This document shows, piece after piece, positions 29,301 through 44,300 of a stretch of DNA of 64,000 nt; positions within the stretch are counted from its first letter, which is position 1; every line of letters begins with the position of its first letter. The stretch is taken from NCBI RefSeq assembly GCF_041296385.1, contig NC_091014.1, forward strand, positions 66,534,578 through 66,598,577, given 5' to 3'. Position numbers and translations under genes: made by a program. Origin of the DNA: Aphelocoma coerulescens. Lineage: Eukaryota; Chordata; Aves; Passeriformes; Corvidae. Below the pieces are notes generated by a model. It was not told the DNA's origin, ran no database searches, and worked only from the letters and a program-made list of their open reading frames with translations.

Positions 29301-32300
29301 AGAAACTTTTGTCCTCAGCAGTCTGCTGTGGGCTAAGTCTGTAACTACTGTTTTAACGTAGTATGTCAGCTCCCTTAGTCTTAAACACATGCAGATCTTT
29401 CATGCAAGAGACCTGAGATTTTTTAAATTCAGTAACGATTTAAATATCTTTGCCCCCAGATTGTTTAACCCATGAATTGCAAAGCATTTAACAAAAAGTT
29501 TTACCCCATAAATGTTACCTTGGCAAAACAGCACTATTTCCATTTTAGAAATTAAAAACCGACGCGAACAGAGGTCATTCAAGTTCTCAAAATGCATTAG
29601 TGGCTGTGCTGAGAGACCTTTATTCTAAATTGCAGGCAAGGCCCCTGTTATGCAATGATGTGAGAGTCTATTTATGTGTCCAGGTTATGGAGTGGATAAA
29701 GCCCCAAGCACATCCATGCACAGAGTCAGTCACAGGCTTTAGAGGCCCCAATTGCATTATCTCTCCCCACTCTGAGGACATTTACAAAGCAACCATTAGA
29801 TATGATGGCCAATGACTGCACTTTGGAAAATTAATAGGTACTTCAATTAGACCTTTGGACAGGGAAACTATTTCAAAGTGACTTTACCTTCAGGCAGGTG
29901 GGGAACACTCAAAACAGGCAAATACAGAGATATTTGACAGAGAGTTATGAAGAGAAAAGCTCTGGGTGAGATGGAGGAACAGAATGGGGAGAGATCCCAG
30001 CAAGCCAGGGGAGGGACCCCACAGTTCAGATGAAAAGTCCCAAGGGTGTAGGACGTCCTAAAAACTGCAAAATCCAGACCCATTATTTAAGAGTTGTGAG
30101 CAGTAAGGGAAATGAAACCAGGATTTATTCCCTATCTTGTGTTGTCTAAAAGAACAAGTAATGGTTCCAGAACTGGTTACAAAGGCCAAGCCTGCCCCAA
30201 CATCCCAGTCCTTGGAAAGATGAACTGCAAACTCTGAGATCATGACCATTTGAACTTGAAAATAATTTGTGAGTTGCAAGTCATTGTAAGAGTCTCTAGT
30301 TAATTCACATTAACTAACAGGTCTGTGTACACAAACAGGCACCTTTGCACCAATCCTGTATTTTGTTCCAACACAACAAAACCCCTACTGTTTCATTAAT
30401 CTGATTATTGTTTAATCTGAGACAGAAACTGTTAAGTGAGGCCAATGGCTGGAGTAAACACAGCCCAGACACAATGTGAAAGAACACACACCTCCAAGAA
30501 TTGTTTTGGATAGAAAGCACTTCAAGATTGCTCTGTTCCCTTGCTGACTGGTGGGTAAATGTAAAAGGTGTGGGCCATGAAAAAAAAAAAAAAAAGAAGA
30601 CACATTTACATTCTCATCACCCTCAGAGACAGCTGTCACACACTTAATACACACTTGCCCCTGAGGCTGTTCACTCTGCATTTTTAATTTCGAGCATATA
30701 TTTTATGCATTAAAATTAACATTTATATAGTACTTTTATATCAGTTCTTGTGACTCTGAATGAGCACAACCCTTGTTCTCATTAAATATTTATTCTGACA
30801 GGAAACACCCTGGTTCTCCATAATTTATTTCAGTATTTCCAATTCCACCTGCAAAGAGAAATGCTATTACAGCAGCCCTGTTCTATGAAAGCAAAAGAAA
30901 TAACTCTGTGGGGATACACAATAAACTATTTTTTCATTGCTCAGCTGCTCTCTAGGCAAAAAGCTGCCATCTCTATTGTGCCTCTGAATACAGAAGGGCT
31001 GCAGGGTCGAGACAGAACCACCCTGACACTCCAGGAGAGCAGCACGTTCCCCACCAGATCACCACGAAGTCCCCTGGAAAAGTGAAAAGTGAGGGCCAGG
31101 GAGCACAGCCCCCATGGCCTTACCTGGTTCTGCTCAGACCTGTGGCTATGCACCCGACTTGGTTTGATTGCCATCAGATCCATGGAGAACTGCAGAGGTG
31201 GGAAATGACATATTTCCCACCCAAAGTGAGGGTTTTGGAAGCTCAGAAGTCTCCAGTTAAATGTGTTTCCACCAAAACCAGTGACACATTGAAAGACAAA
31301 TGCTGGGACTATCCAATATGCTGGAACTTCTCCTCCCTATACCTGCAGCAGGATCACTGATCCCAATTTCCCCCGCCCATGAACTCTGTGCTAGCTTTCT
31401 CTTTTGTCACTCTCTGTATGTCTTGGGTTGACTATTAGCCTGACTTTTTTCCACATTGGCACTCAAGTTACTGTGCTTTGGAATTTCAGGGTGTTAATAC
31501 AAATGGAAACTAGGGAATTAATTTTTGATGGAACAGCGATTTTTGTTTAACTCATCGCCCTTAATCAATTATTATTTACCATACACACACATTCCAAGAG
31601 CTCCAGGTAAAAAAATTATCATTTAAATGGTTTCCTGTTTAAAAGAACAAATTAAAGCATCAGAGGCTTATTTTTTTCAAAAGAAAAAATCTAAAAGCTT
31701 TTATGCATATGATTAGATATGTATGACCTCCTCACATCTCTACTAGGATTAAACCCAATTCAAAATAAAGATATGAGAGCTGACTGTACTTTTGCATTAG
31801 AAAAGATGACTTAACCTAGCAACAGGCAGCCCAAATTCCAGACCTGGCTGCTAGGGCAACATCTTCAACCCTGGGAACACTGGCTGGCTGGAAAACCAAA
31901 TAAACTGGGCTACTGAACCTATCCACACGATGAGAAGCCCCAGTCTGGACTAGGGCTAGGAGAATTTGTTAAAATGCCATAGCATGATGGGATGTGAGTC
32001 TTCTGCTGCAGCCCCATCTGTGTGTAAAACATACAGAAATTTGCCATTTGACCCAGCTGATTTAGTGATCTCTCTGGGTATTTGCAAGAACCATCGTTTT
32101 ATGGATGGAAGGTAAATTCCTGAAACTGAGGTTATCAAAGGAGATTATGTGAATAACGCCAGCAATCCCAGTCTATCACAAAACCTGGCCAGATCTAAAT
32201 GTCACAGAAACTTTTCTTAGTAAAGGGAAAATTATGGTACTTATTGGACAGAAGAAAAAGGTGAGGCAAGCCAAATAGAAAAAGAAAATAAAAGTATGCA

Positions 32301-35300
32301 GAGCTTCTCCCTGTACTCCCTAGATTTCTGGCCCTGCTGAGGCAATGGATGCTGTGCACCTCCAGTATCTTCATTGCCTCCTCCTTGTGCTGCTGAACAC
32401 CTGTACATGTACATGCACACCTCACTTGGGATGGTACAGAAGGATAAACACAAAAGGATAATCACTGAAAAACAGGATTAACTGCTAGCCCTCGGACAGG
32501 AGGCACCAAATGCCACATTAACAAGTTCCCTGCAATCTACCCTTTCTTCTTCCATCTGCAGCATTTCATCCTGGAGGAAGACTGCTCACCCTGCTACCTC
32601 CAAGGTCATATTGCCAAAACAGACATGGAATTCATGAACACTTATTGAATTCCAGCTAAAAAGGAGCCAGTCAGCATCCGAGGAACTCCGGTGCAATGTA
32701 CCTGAGCAATGCTCTTCCTGACAAGCTCCTCTGCTGTCAGTGAAACGCCTCAGGAGAACACAGAGTGTTCCAGTTTATCACACAATATCTGGAAAGAGAG
32801 GGGGTGGGAAACAGCTGTGAGAAGATACTGCCTTCCAGAATCGGCAGGTTTTTAGGAGACCTTTTTAAATGATCTGTGAACCTGTATTTCTAGCCTGCTG
32901 TCATTTCATAACAGCATGTAGGAAAGCAGCCCAGTCTCAGCAGCAGGAGAGTGTGCTGGTGGGGATGTGCTGTGCTTTCCTGTGCTACCTAATGGCGCAC
33001 AGAAACCAGGACTCATTAAAAATCCCATCACACCCCAGCAGTCCCTGAGACTGGGAACTCTTCCTTTGTGCCCTTGCCATGGCCAATGCCTCAGCAGCAA
33101 GAGCAAAGTCAGTCCAGGGCCATTCTGCCTCTGCTCATCAGCAGCTGCTGCAGCAGCAACCAGGCAGCACAGTGAGACAGACACGACTTGGAAACACCAC
33201 GGCTACTCCTTCTGGCTTCTGCGCATTAGATGTCTTCCCATGTCAAATTTAGTCACTGTGGGAGGGAGAAATATTCTCTAGTGCAGATGCTCTCTGGCTT
33301 CTCTCAACACTTCCTGGCCACTGGCACTCCTATGAAGTCACCTGGATATCACAGATGTGTTCGAAGTGAAGTAGCAAATATAAAACCGTAAGATTCTCAG
33401 TGAAGTTTCACTTCTCTATGTGGTTTCTAAGGTAGTTTCTTTCAGTGTCTCCTTTCTTATCAGCTAAAATGGGACAAACCTGCAGCCCAAAGGCCTTTGG
33501 TATATTCCCTTTATTTGCCCCTTTGGAAACCACATGGAAAATTAAAATAAAGAAATACCAATGCTAGTAATCTAGCAATCCTACTTAGCTGTACTTTATT
33601 TTATCTGCCAATGCTTGACCAAATTTTGGCTAACCCAATGCAACAGATCCATTATGACTCATAACTTTTTTATAGCATTGGTAGATACAAGTGCCCATTA
33701 AAAATGAGAGCTGCTAAAGCTGCCAGACTGGCCTGCAAGTGCTGTACAGCAGAGCCTCACACCATTGCTCTAATTGCCTGCAAGCTCATTCCCCCTTGGC
33801 TAATTCCAGTGTAAATCTTCAGGTCAGTATGACAGATTCATCTTCACCCTACAATACTGGAGGGAAAATTAGATTTTTCCACTAGAAGAAAAAAACATTT
33901 CCAAAACATTAAAGTATCTCCTCTTGAGGTCTCTATGTTAAAGTTCTCCTACATGTTCGAATTCCACCTGGCTTCAGAATAGAGGTTTTCATTAACAGCT
34001 AGGGTTTCAAAAATAAAAGTAATGTATACACCTTGGTGCCATATTTTCCAGTTCTTCTGTTTTCCTAAATGAGACTGGGGATTCAGAATAAAGACTAAAA
34101 TTGTGATGTTATATTGTCACACTATTTTTTTTGACTGACCAATTAAATAGTTTTTAGAGGCCCCAATTTTCAGAAAGGACTGAATACTCATCCTGTAAGA
34201 CTAATGCCCTTCTTATATGGCCTAAATGCCCCATAGTCAATAGTGACCTGTCATGGGAGTCTGTGGTACCCAAGGAACCTGAATCCAGACCTACTGAAAG
34301 TAAAAGGCGACAGCTTAAGTAAGACTGGATTAAAAATAAGTGTTAAATACACAATTTCCAGCAACATTCAGTAAGCACAGTCTTAGATTTTTAGACTTCC
34401 TAATCCATTTATTCTTCTGCTTGCAGCTACCAGCTTTTAAACCAAAACCAACAGGCTAAATTCTGGAGACATGGGTCCATTAATTCTGAGTTGTGTTTTG
34501 AGTATGTTTTGCCAGAGGCTATAAACAGCACACTGTGAAAACCCTATTCTATTTAGGAGGAAAACCTTCCTTCTGTTTGGTAAAAATGCTGCCACTGAAC
34601 TGTTTACACACATGCATTATCCACAGAATTATTGCCATTATGTCCAATACAGTATCCTAAAGCACTGCTTTAATGAACTGGTTACAAAGCAGGGCTATTT
34701 TTGGCTAATGCATTAGTACTATTTTTTTAAAAAGTGGCCTGAGTCGTGATTCTCCCTTACATTAGCACACTGACTACTCAATAAAGGGCAGGATGGGAAG
34801 TGCACATCAACCACAGAGCGTCTGAGACCTGGCACTGACAGCTGGGGCAGCCCCACTCCCCCAGAGTGAGGCAGGCGACCACTATTGTCCACACCAAACA
34901 CCAGCCTGGAGACAAACACCTCCTTTGGATCCCAAAATGGGAGCAACACTAGTAAATAAAACACACCAGGTCCCGTTCTCTGGGAGATTTGTGGCACAGC
35001 CAAACCCAAACCCACAGGGAACGATTCCCCAAAGAAGAGAGATTCATCCGTCTCTTCCTGGGATCGGCACTGGCTCCAGCTGTCTCCCACACCATGCTGG
35101 GAGCACACTGGAAGAGCACAGAGCTCTTCCAGGAATGTGCAAGCAAGGAAACAGCATGGATGAGAGCCTGCCAGAGCCTCTGCCTAGTGTACTAGTTAGC
35201 TAGTGTAGCCCTGGTGAAGCAGATAACCAGATTTTCTATGTTTCCTACTTTAGACTTTATAAAACCACAAGAATAGCTCAAGTCACATACCCTCCATAAA

Positions 35301-38300
35301 AGCCATGGCTACCCCAGTCTGTACCAGCTGGCAGAGGTCTCTTGCTGAGGACAGCTGGGGCAAAAAGTCTTTCTTTTCTATCCTTGTTAATAATCCACAG
35401 CATCCTCACATGCTCTGCAGCAAGGGCTGGGTAAGAAGCATCCTAACTCTAAGAACTAAGCTCTAAGAACTGAGTCAGGTCCACAGATCTGTTAAAAACA
35501 ACAGGCCACAAGTTTGCCTTCATATGCCTTCTGGTTGAAGAGTCATGATTTGCGTCTTCAAGCTTGTCCTGACATCCATGATTTCCTCATATCCAGGTGT
35601 CCTGGATTTTGTCACAGGTCTGTCACAGACAGCTGCTACTGGTTGGTTACAGACCTCTCTTGGTATCAGATATTCAAAGGGAAAAGTATTTTACTTTTCT
35701 CTTGAAGCTTTAGCTGGGCTGTCCACATCTGTGGATGCTCATAATTTCTGCACCTGGTGTCATCACTAATGGAGTAACATCACACAGGCTACTCCAATCC
35801 ACTTAAAATCAGATTGGCCAAATTAGCAGAAGGAGTTTGTACTTTTGGCATCAACTCACGTAGCCAATTTTGCCTGGGACAAACCAGAATGCATCCCCCC
35901 AAAATACTCTGCAGGTTGTTTTTCTACCAGGAATGACACACAGCAGGCTAAGGACACCAACAGTCCTGCACTAGCACAGGCTCCTTTAAAAGAGGACACC
36001 CTCCCAACCCAGCTCAGGCACCGCGGCTTTCACGACAACCGAGCAACGCGCCGGGTTGTGCAGCCATAACAAAGGCTTGGCCAGCAGGACAGGAACTCGC
36101 AGGGGAAGAGATCTCTTACTGGCTAATACATGCTACAGGGCAGGTTCTGTCTCAAGCATCTCAAAGTTTCCTGGCAAACTGTCCCCGTGTAAACCAGCAG
36201 CGGTACCTCCTCACAGTGATGGGCAAAAGCGCATCAGCAAAGTTTCAAATCTCACCTCCACTCTGGAGCATAGAAAAGATGCCCCTAAGCCAGTCTTACC
36301 TCAACTGTATCCTGCCCTCCTGCATCCTCTGGCAGTCCCATTCCCCCATTTTTTAGAGCCCATAGAAAAAAGCATCCCTAAATTACAATAACACGTTACC
36401 CCAGCAGGAGCTCACAATCTCCAGCTGAAAGTCTTCCCACTGTGCCTAATTTCCCTTCATTTTCACACACTGTACCAAGGACAGCAATGCAGCAAAGAAC
36501 TTTGCTGTAATGACAAGCCATTGGGTTTTGCAATCGTGCTCAAGGACTTGATTACATTGAAAGGAACTTCATAGTTACCCTTAGCACCACTGATTTCTAG
36601 GACAACTCTATCACTGTGCTGTGCTCTACAGTCATAAAATGGTCTGTGGGTAAATGCAGAGCTTCAGATCAAGCTCTGCTGACTGAGATAGGATCAGAAA
36701 TCAGGAAACAACAGGGAACATCTATTAGACACTTGTGTTGAGGTAGATCTCATACCCTTTGCCATGAACATACTCCTCTCCCCATATAATAATGCCAGAA
36801 GATGTCTGTCACTACTCAAAATCCAATTCTCTGCCTCAGTTTCAACCCCTTCCAGGAAAATAGTTAGGCAAAACCTGCCTACACATTAATGTGCATTTGC
36901 ACATATTAGGTGGTCAAATTTCAAGAGTGCAGCATACCAATAATATAAAGTGAAACAGCTGCAGGTACAGGTTATACATCAAATAAAAAAGGCAGCACAT
37001 TTGTTTCCAAATTTCCAGAAACACTGTTTGCCCTCTACACAACCTGTCCAGTCAGCTATTGCTTGTCTAAGGTTAGGGAGTAAAGCATTTCACCCCACAC
37101 AGAATCCCACTCAAATTATAGCTGCACTAAGCAAAAACCATTCTTCTCAAGGTACCTATGTCCCCCCTCATTTAGCACACAGTCATTCCCCCTGCATGCT
37201 GGGCTGCTGTTTTAGGCCAGCTACAGCCATTTCCATTGCTGCTCTTCAGAATCAGAAATGGAATGAGATCTGATTGGGAGTATAAAAGGGGATCAGCCAG
37301 TCGATATCACCATGGGTTTGATGCCCAAAGATTTTAGCTTTTTATACATTTTTTTATATTTTTGTAGCTTTGTGGACTGTTAATACATGGTTGTATACCT
37401 CCTGGTATTTTTCCCACCCTTTCTCTTAGATTTTAGAATAAGCTAATCTTCTATCACATTCCTGAAATACTGTTTAGTCTTGTTTTCAAGAAGACAACCT
37501 ACAAGGACATTTTGTTTTCCAACCAGAATCTGAGAAGACAAAACAAGAAATGGGGCAAAGAAGCCTCTGCACCAACTCAGGGCAAAACCTGGGGGAAAAT
37601 TACTGAACCAGCTGCTCTTCTAACTGAACAATATTTGCTAGATATGACCATTTGTGAAACTTACAAAAACTGTGGAAATCTGATGTTGGGTGTGCCCATT
37701 ACCATGGGGGCACCTGGAAGCTTCCAATAAAGGCCTGCTTTTTTATCTTACCATTTTAATACTGTCATAAGGGTTTTTCCCCTTGATATCAGGCAACAGG
37801 TCACAGTATTGCAGCAAAATGGTTGAAGAGAACACACTTTTTCTGACAGAAAGCACTGGTGATCCCATAGAAGCACCGACACCCATCATTACTAATGTGC
37901 ACTTCAGCTCTGCATGTAGAGAGCAATCCAGCTTCAGCAATGCCTGTAGCTGTTCTGTGCTACTTTGGCAACCCTGACCAGCAGTAAACGGGCTTTTAAC
38001 GGCATGGTTAATCTGTGTTTCTGATTGCCTTGCATCAACAGGTGGGCAAGAGGCCAATGGCCCCTGGGCTGTGCCAGCCATGGGGTGGCAGCAGGGCCGG
38101 GGCAGTGACTGTCCCCTGTGCTGGGCACTGCTGGGGCCACACCTCAGATCCTGGGGCAGCTCTGGGCCCCTCAGGACAAGAAAGGCATTGAGGGGCTGGA
38201 GCGTGTCCAGAGAAGGGAACGGAGCTGGGGAAGGGGCTGGAGCAGCAGGAGGGGCTGAGGGAGCTGGGAAAGGGGCTCAGCCTGGAGAAAAGGAGGCTCA

Positions 38301-41300
38301 GGGGGCACCTTCTGGCTCTGCACAACTCCCTGACAGGAGGGGGCAGACAGGGAGGGGCCGGGCTCTTCTGCCACGGCTCAAGCAAAAGGATGAGAGGAAA
38401 TGCTTAATTCAATTTCAGACCTGCAATTTTCTAGTTTCTCTACAAAAGTATATATGGTAGGTGACATATGCTTGTCCATGGGAACTGCTTTTCATGATAT
38501 ATGAAAAATTCTGGTAGAGAAGAAATGCATCTAGTGGTAAACATAGACAAAAAGGTTATATGGCTTATCCCATGTCACACAATCTGCAGCCACAAAGTCA
38601 CACTACATGCCCAGGGTACATAAGCTTGCATCACTTCTAAAGAAGCCTTTTTGGGACAATAAAGGGGGTAGATCCTTCCCCTCAGCACAGGGCGTATGAG
38701 TCCCTAATGTACTGAACAAGAGAAAAGTCTTCATTTAATAAGATTGCACAATAAGAATAAAAAATGAAGCATTTTGCTTCCTTTCTTTAATAACTTCACT
38801 GTGACAAATGAACAATTAACATGAAATGAGAACAACTGGCTGGTGGGTTTGGCTGATCTACATAATTTTCTAATTCTTTAGTCTTTGAGGTCACTATCAT
38901 TTAATACAGTCAATAATGATTTCACATGTTCAGAACACACTTTTTAATCTGGGTTAACTCTGGGTTTTAACCTGGTTTTTGCTTATTTTTTTCCTATGCA
39001 TGTTTACAAAAAAAAAAGCAAGTTGAGTTTTGCACTACTTCACAGCAGGGAAGCAATTATGCTACATTTGCAAAAGACCCAGCAAAACCTATTCGATAAC
39101 TGGAGAATTCTTCCTCTTCTGAACCATTTGTTCTGCCTCTAGTAACATCTCTTCACTGGTTTGATAAAAGGGTCGTGAGAGAAACACTGATATATGGATA
39201 ATAAAAGGAGTTTCCTTACCTGCAGATTTTTTTTCTCCGTTTTTATTTCAAGTTTGTGGCACACAAAGACCTATTTAATTCTACTCACATTGAAATCAAG
39301 TCAAATGCATCATTGGCAAACTTAACATTGTCTTCAATTACTTATGTTTTGATAATTTTATTTATAATTTCTTCACCTAGCAGCATTTAAGATTGAGTCA
39401 ATACCTGAAGGTACTTTGAGCTTTATAGAAAAAAAAAAGATACACCCATTTCAGAAGGACTTTCAAAGCACAGGAACCCAGTGGCTCTAACCCCCAGAAA
39501 TATGAATCTGCAGAAGTTACTTTCTGCACCTGAATGGTCCTCAGTGGGGTGAGTTTAAGCCGTGGAGTATTTACTCTTCTCAGTGGTGGAAGGAGCATGA
39601 TTCAGTCATCAAAAGCAAGAAATCAGATTCAAATATAGACCCTGTCCATCAGTCCCAAAAGAGACAGCTCACAAAGGTTATCTCTATCACACAATGCAGT
39701 TTGCTGTTCCCTTCCTGTTTGAGTAAGAATTCCATTCATTCTGGCCAGCTGGTATGGGAATTGATGCACATTCATCTGCCATTAAAACAGAACAATATCT
39801 GAGCTTTATACATTGCTTAAAGAAACCAAATAACTGTGATGTTACTGTCAAAAAGTTACATGCTATATTCTGATTTTAAAGGTATCAACTCATTCATCCA
39901 GATTCATGACACTGACAGAGGTTTCTCATCATTTGGTGTCACAGAGCATAATATTGCTTCAAAAACCAGAGGTGAAAGGAAAAGAATCCCAAATATATTT
40001 TGTGTAAAAATGTCTTGATTTTTAAGCCAGCCTCATGATTTCTCAAGGCATGCCTCTGGGCCAGTAATATTTGCATTAATTCTTTCAATGAAGATGGTTT
40101 AAGCCCAAGGCAAAAAAATTCCACAGAGGTTATAGCACTATAAATCCAGCATAGCAGAATCTGGCTCTTTTGCAACTGCAAAGCTGTGGTTATAAAATAA
40201 TAGCAAAAAAACTGCTGGGAGAAGTTCCCTAGGAGAGCACTGGAAATTAAGGCAAGTCAACTAATTTAACACACATGGATGCTTGTGTCCCCTGAGGAGC
40301 CTTTGCCACAAAGGCCACTCAGACCTGCCATTAGCAGGGAAACCTCTGCAATCCACTGCAGCTGCCACACGTCCCTCTGACAGCTCCCAGCCGAATCTCC
40401 CACAGCTCAGGAACATCCTTGGGCAACCTTTCAGCCTGATTCTCCTCTCAGTTATGACTGTGCAAATCAGGACTGACTGTCAGCAGTGTTCGACCTGTGC
40501 ACATCTGGGTATCTGCAGCCACATGAACTTAGTCAAGCAATAATACTCTGTATATTGAATAATAAGACTGTTACTGGGAAGTACAGTAATACCAGTCTCA
40601 CCTGTAAATATCACCCCACTGCCAAGAGATTTTTATAGTCTGTGGAAAACAGGAAAGGCAGGATTGCACAAGATAAACAAAGCGAGATTTTGGCACACTC
40701 ACTTGGTACATTTTCTTTATAATTCATTTCTTTACTCAAGATTTTGCCAACCTGATTTTATAACGTTGTCCCACAGACAGCCAAGGCTGATTGGAAGGGG
40801 AAGAAACAAGAAGCCAGGGATAAGAAATCCTTAAACCAACTTCATAGCCAAAGAAAAAAGTATGTATGTCTACATTAAGGTTCAAGCCTCTCTTTGCCTT
40901 AAGTGTAGCAACTTTGGAGTGCCAAGAATATTTGAGATGTCGATGAGCTGAAGTCTATTACTTTAACTGGGCAGTCAGGCAAACACGAAAACTGCTGTTT
41001 ATGTTGTACCCTCTGTTTCCCATTCACAGTTTAACAGTTGTCCCTGTCATAGCTGTAATGGCCAATGCATCAAACAGCTCCTTCCCCAGACAGAAGAAAA
41101 CCCCAGGGCACACAGAGACCCTGCATGGGAAGAACATAAGAGGGATCATGGGATGAGGGAAATGGGCCATGGAAGAATGCAGAGAGATTGTAAGAGACAG
41201 GAAGGACAGAGCTCCTCCATCAGCCAGGACTGGCGCATCCTGGTGACCCAGCAAGAGGTAGTGCTGGATTCAGGAGTGGTAGAAATAGGAGGATAAATGA

Positions 41301-44300
41301 GGTGTGCACGCAGTGGGAGAGGCACACAGAACAGGAGGAGAAGAGAGAACCCCCAGTGCCATGACCTGCACACACAGAACCTCTCAAACAAATAATGAAA
41401 TGGACAACCCAAACTGACTCACCCTGGTTCATTTCACGTAGCACCAGAGGTGAGTGTGAAAGAATTCCAAAGAGGAGACCTCAGTAAATACACACACATG
41501 AAAGCTGTCCTTGGACTGACCCACATACTCACTGCTGGCACTTCATTAAAGCAAAGGTCTAGAGCCAACATATTGCCTAACAGCCAAATGGTAGTTACAA
41601 AAATCCAGTGCTACAAGAGAAATTGAGAATCTATTAAAAACCACCTCCAGACAGGTAAGGCCATAGGCAACACTTGCTCTTTTGAACCTTTGTCTGGCAC
41701 CAAATGCAAGTTCTCATGAAGTGGCTGGACTTGAAGCTGATATTTGCTCAACAATTGACATTTTTCCACACAGAACTGCAAAAAATTATTTGGCAAAATA
41801 ATCACCATGGGGAGAGAGAGCTTCATTATTAATGTAAATATCTCAGTTTCTCAAATTACCAGTTTTGCAAAAGGCATGAACTTGTGGGCTTTGACCCAGG
41901 AATGCAAAGTACACATTCATTTAGAACACACACAAGATGGTATTAAGGGAGCTGCTGTGCACCTCTTCTGAGTAAGCACATGGACAGATCACATTCAGTC
42001 AGGATGACACCGTAAGACACAATAAAACACTGAGTGAACCTGAACTAAACACTACACTTCAGGGACCAATTTAATTCCACCGAAATCACTGATGTTAGCA
42101 AACAGCTAATCTGGCTCTTAGCACGGTGACTGGGGGAATACCATGAAAAACTTTGCTTCTCTATTAATTTTGTAGCTTAAGTTCATAGATGAGATTTTTA
42201 ATTTTCAAGTAAGGTACAGAAAGTCCACAGGATGAGAGGCTGCAATGCAAGTTGTGACAGAGGCACAGTGCTGCCTATAATCTGTGCATCTGTATCTTAT
42301 TTGTGATGTGAGCTCCACGGCATTCTGGTTTACATTTCCTCCTGCAAATTTTAATTTATTTTATATTAATAATTAATAAATAAATTTTATTAATTTTAAT
42401 TTTAATTTTAATAAACCTCCTGGTTTAAATTTCCTCCTGTATGTCCCACTCAGCCTGCCCACTCTACACTACAGAGTTATGTGAAAGCTGGAACTTTTGA
42501 CTTCACTTCTTCAAGAGCAGTAGCACACCTGATTTTAAATTATGCATCATGGCAAGAAAGGTTTTCTATAACTACAGCAGCACTGGATGTAAAAACATAG
42601 ACACATTCATGTATCTAAGTGAGTCTCTGGGTTTTAGGCATAAGTTTCTCATAGTCCAGAAGCTCCCAAAAGCTGTTATCATTGATTGGGCACAGGTGTT
42701 AAGAATAATTAAAGATATAAGGGATATCATTATTCAGCCATCCATCAGTGGAAATCACATTAAAGCAGAGTCACTTTCCATTAGGCTTATTACATTACTC
42801 CCAGTAAGGCCACTGGTACATTTGATTTTCTATCATTATTGGAACAGCTTCTTCCTGGGTCACTCCCAATTTACCAATAACTGTAACTATTTCCAAGCAC
42901 CACCTGCATTTCACCTGTTTGGAGCTGCATTGTGTATTCCTGCAGTGTACAGTGTCTTCCAAATGGCTTCCAGACCACCAGTCCCTGGGACAGCTGAAGC
43001 AGTCCTGGCCCTATAAGCCACTTGTGGATTGTCTTTGCCAGATAAGCCACCATATGGTCAACAGCTACTGCTGGAGCCTTCTGCTCGTAGCCACAGGCTC
43101 TGGCCTCTCACACATCCAGCACACAGACTCTTTTGGGTATTTTCCACAGTTTGAGCAGATGGAGAGCTGCTGCTACACTGAACAAAGCTGATTTCTTTAG
43201 GAACAAGAAAAAAGTTTTCCATTGGACCTATTCGACATTGGTGTGTTTTCCTTTCTTGAAGTATTGTTCAAACAGCATTTATTCACAGAAACTAGGTAAG
43301 TGGTCCCAGCCATGTTCTACCTGTAAATATTACCAGAATAAGCCAAAGCATTTCACCGTAAATAATTACATTTTGTGCATGAAATCTGTTTTGTGAACCT
43401 ACATTTATTCATTTCAGCAACACCATGAAAATTCTGATTAGATCCAGTAAAGAGAAAAATCTGTGTCAACACTATTGAGAGGCAGGAAGATGAAGTTTTA
43501 GTTAGGGTAATGGGGTTCTGGATTTAATTCCTGGCTTTGCTGTAGACTTTCTGTATGACCCTGGCTAAGTCAGTGGGAGCCATCCTAGGGAAGCCAAATT
43601 TCTGCTGTCCCTAGCCACCAGCCCCTCTGAAGCCCTAAATAAGCTGTAATCCACAGAGCAGCAGCTGACAAAACAAGCATCCAAGGGTACTGGTAGACTT
43701 TGGGCTACAAAAAGGTGGAGCCCAAAGATGTTATTATTGTCTAGAGCCTATTCCCTCAACAAGGACATCAGATTACTCACCCAAGCATTCTCTTTCCTAG
43801 CAAATGAAATCCTATTTTGATCTCAAGGCTGCTCCTGTAGCTTGTCAATACTGCATCTTCAGTTTTGGTGCCCCAGTTCTCACCCATCTTTTCCTTCTCC
43901 CATGACCATCAGTAAATCCTCTTGTAGCATGTTTTGTAAGTGGGCAGTTCCCTGTCACTGGGGCCCCAAAACATCTAATATTATGTTGCTGTATGCACAA
44001 AACAGCAAATTAAATATGATTATGCAAGCTGGCTTTTCACAGCCACCTGTCTAGCCATCAAAACTAAGCAATTGCCAGCTATTAATGATGTTGTGGCTGG
44101 CTGAGATTGGCTGAGGATGTTTAACAAGACACCACTGTGAAATTGGGGTGCAATTCTAACATAGGAACATTGTAGCTACAGATTCTCAAAACCAGAATCT
44201 TAAACCATAAAGAATTTAATAATATTGGTGCTGCATGCTATAAATCTTGAAGAAGACAGTCTAAAAGGGCAATTAGAATGTAGCTGTCTACTCGCAATCC

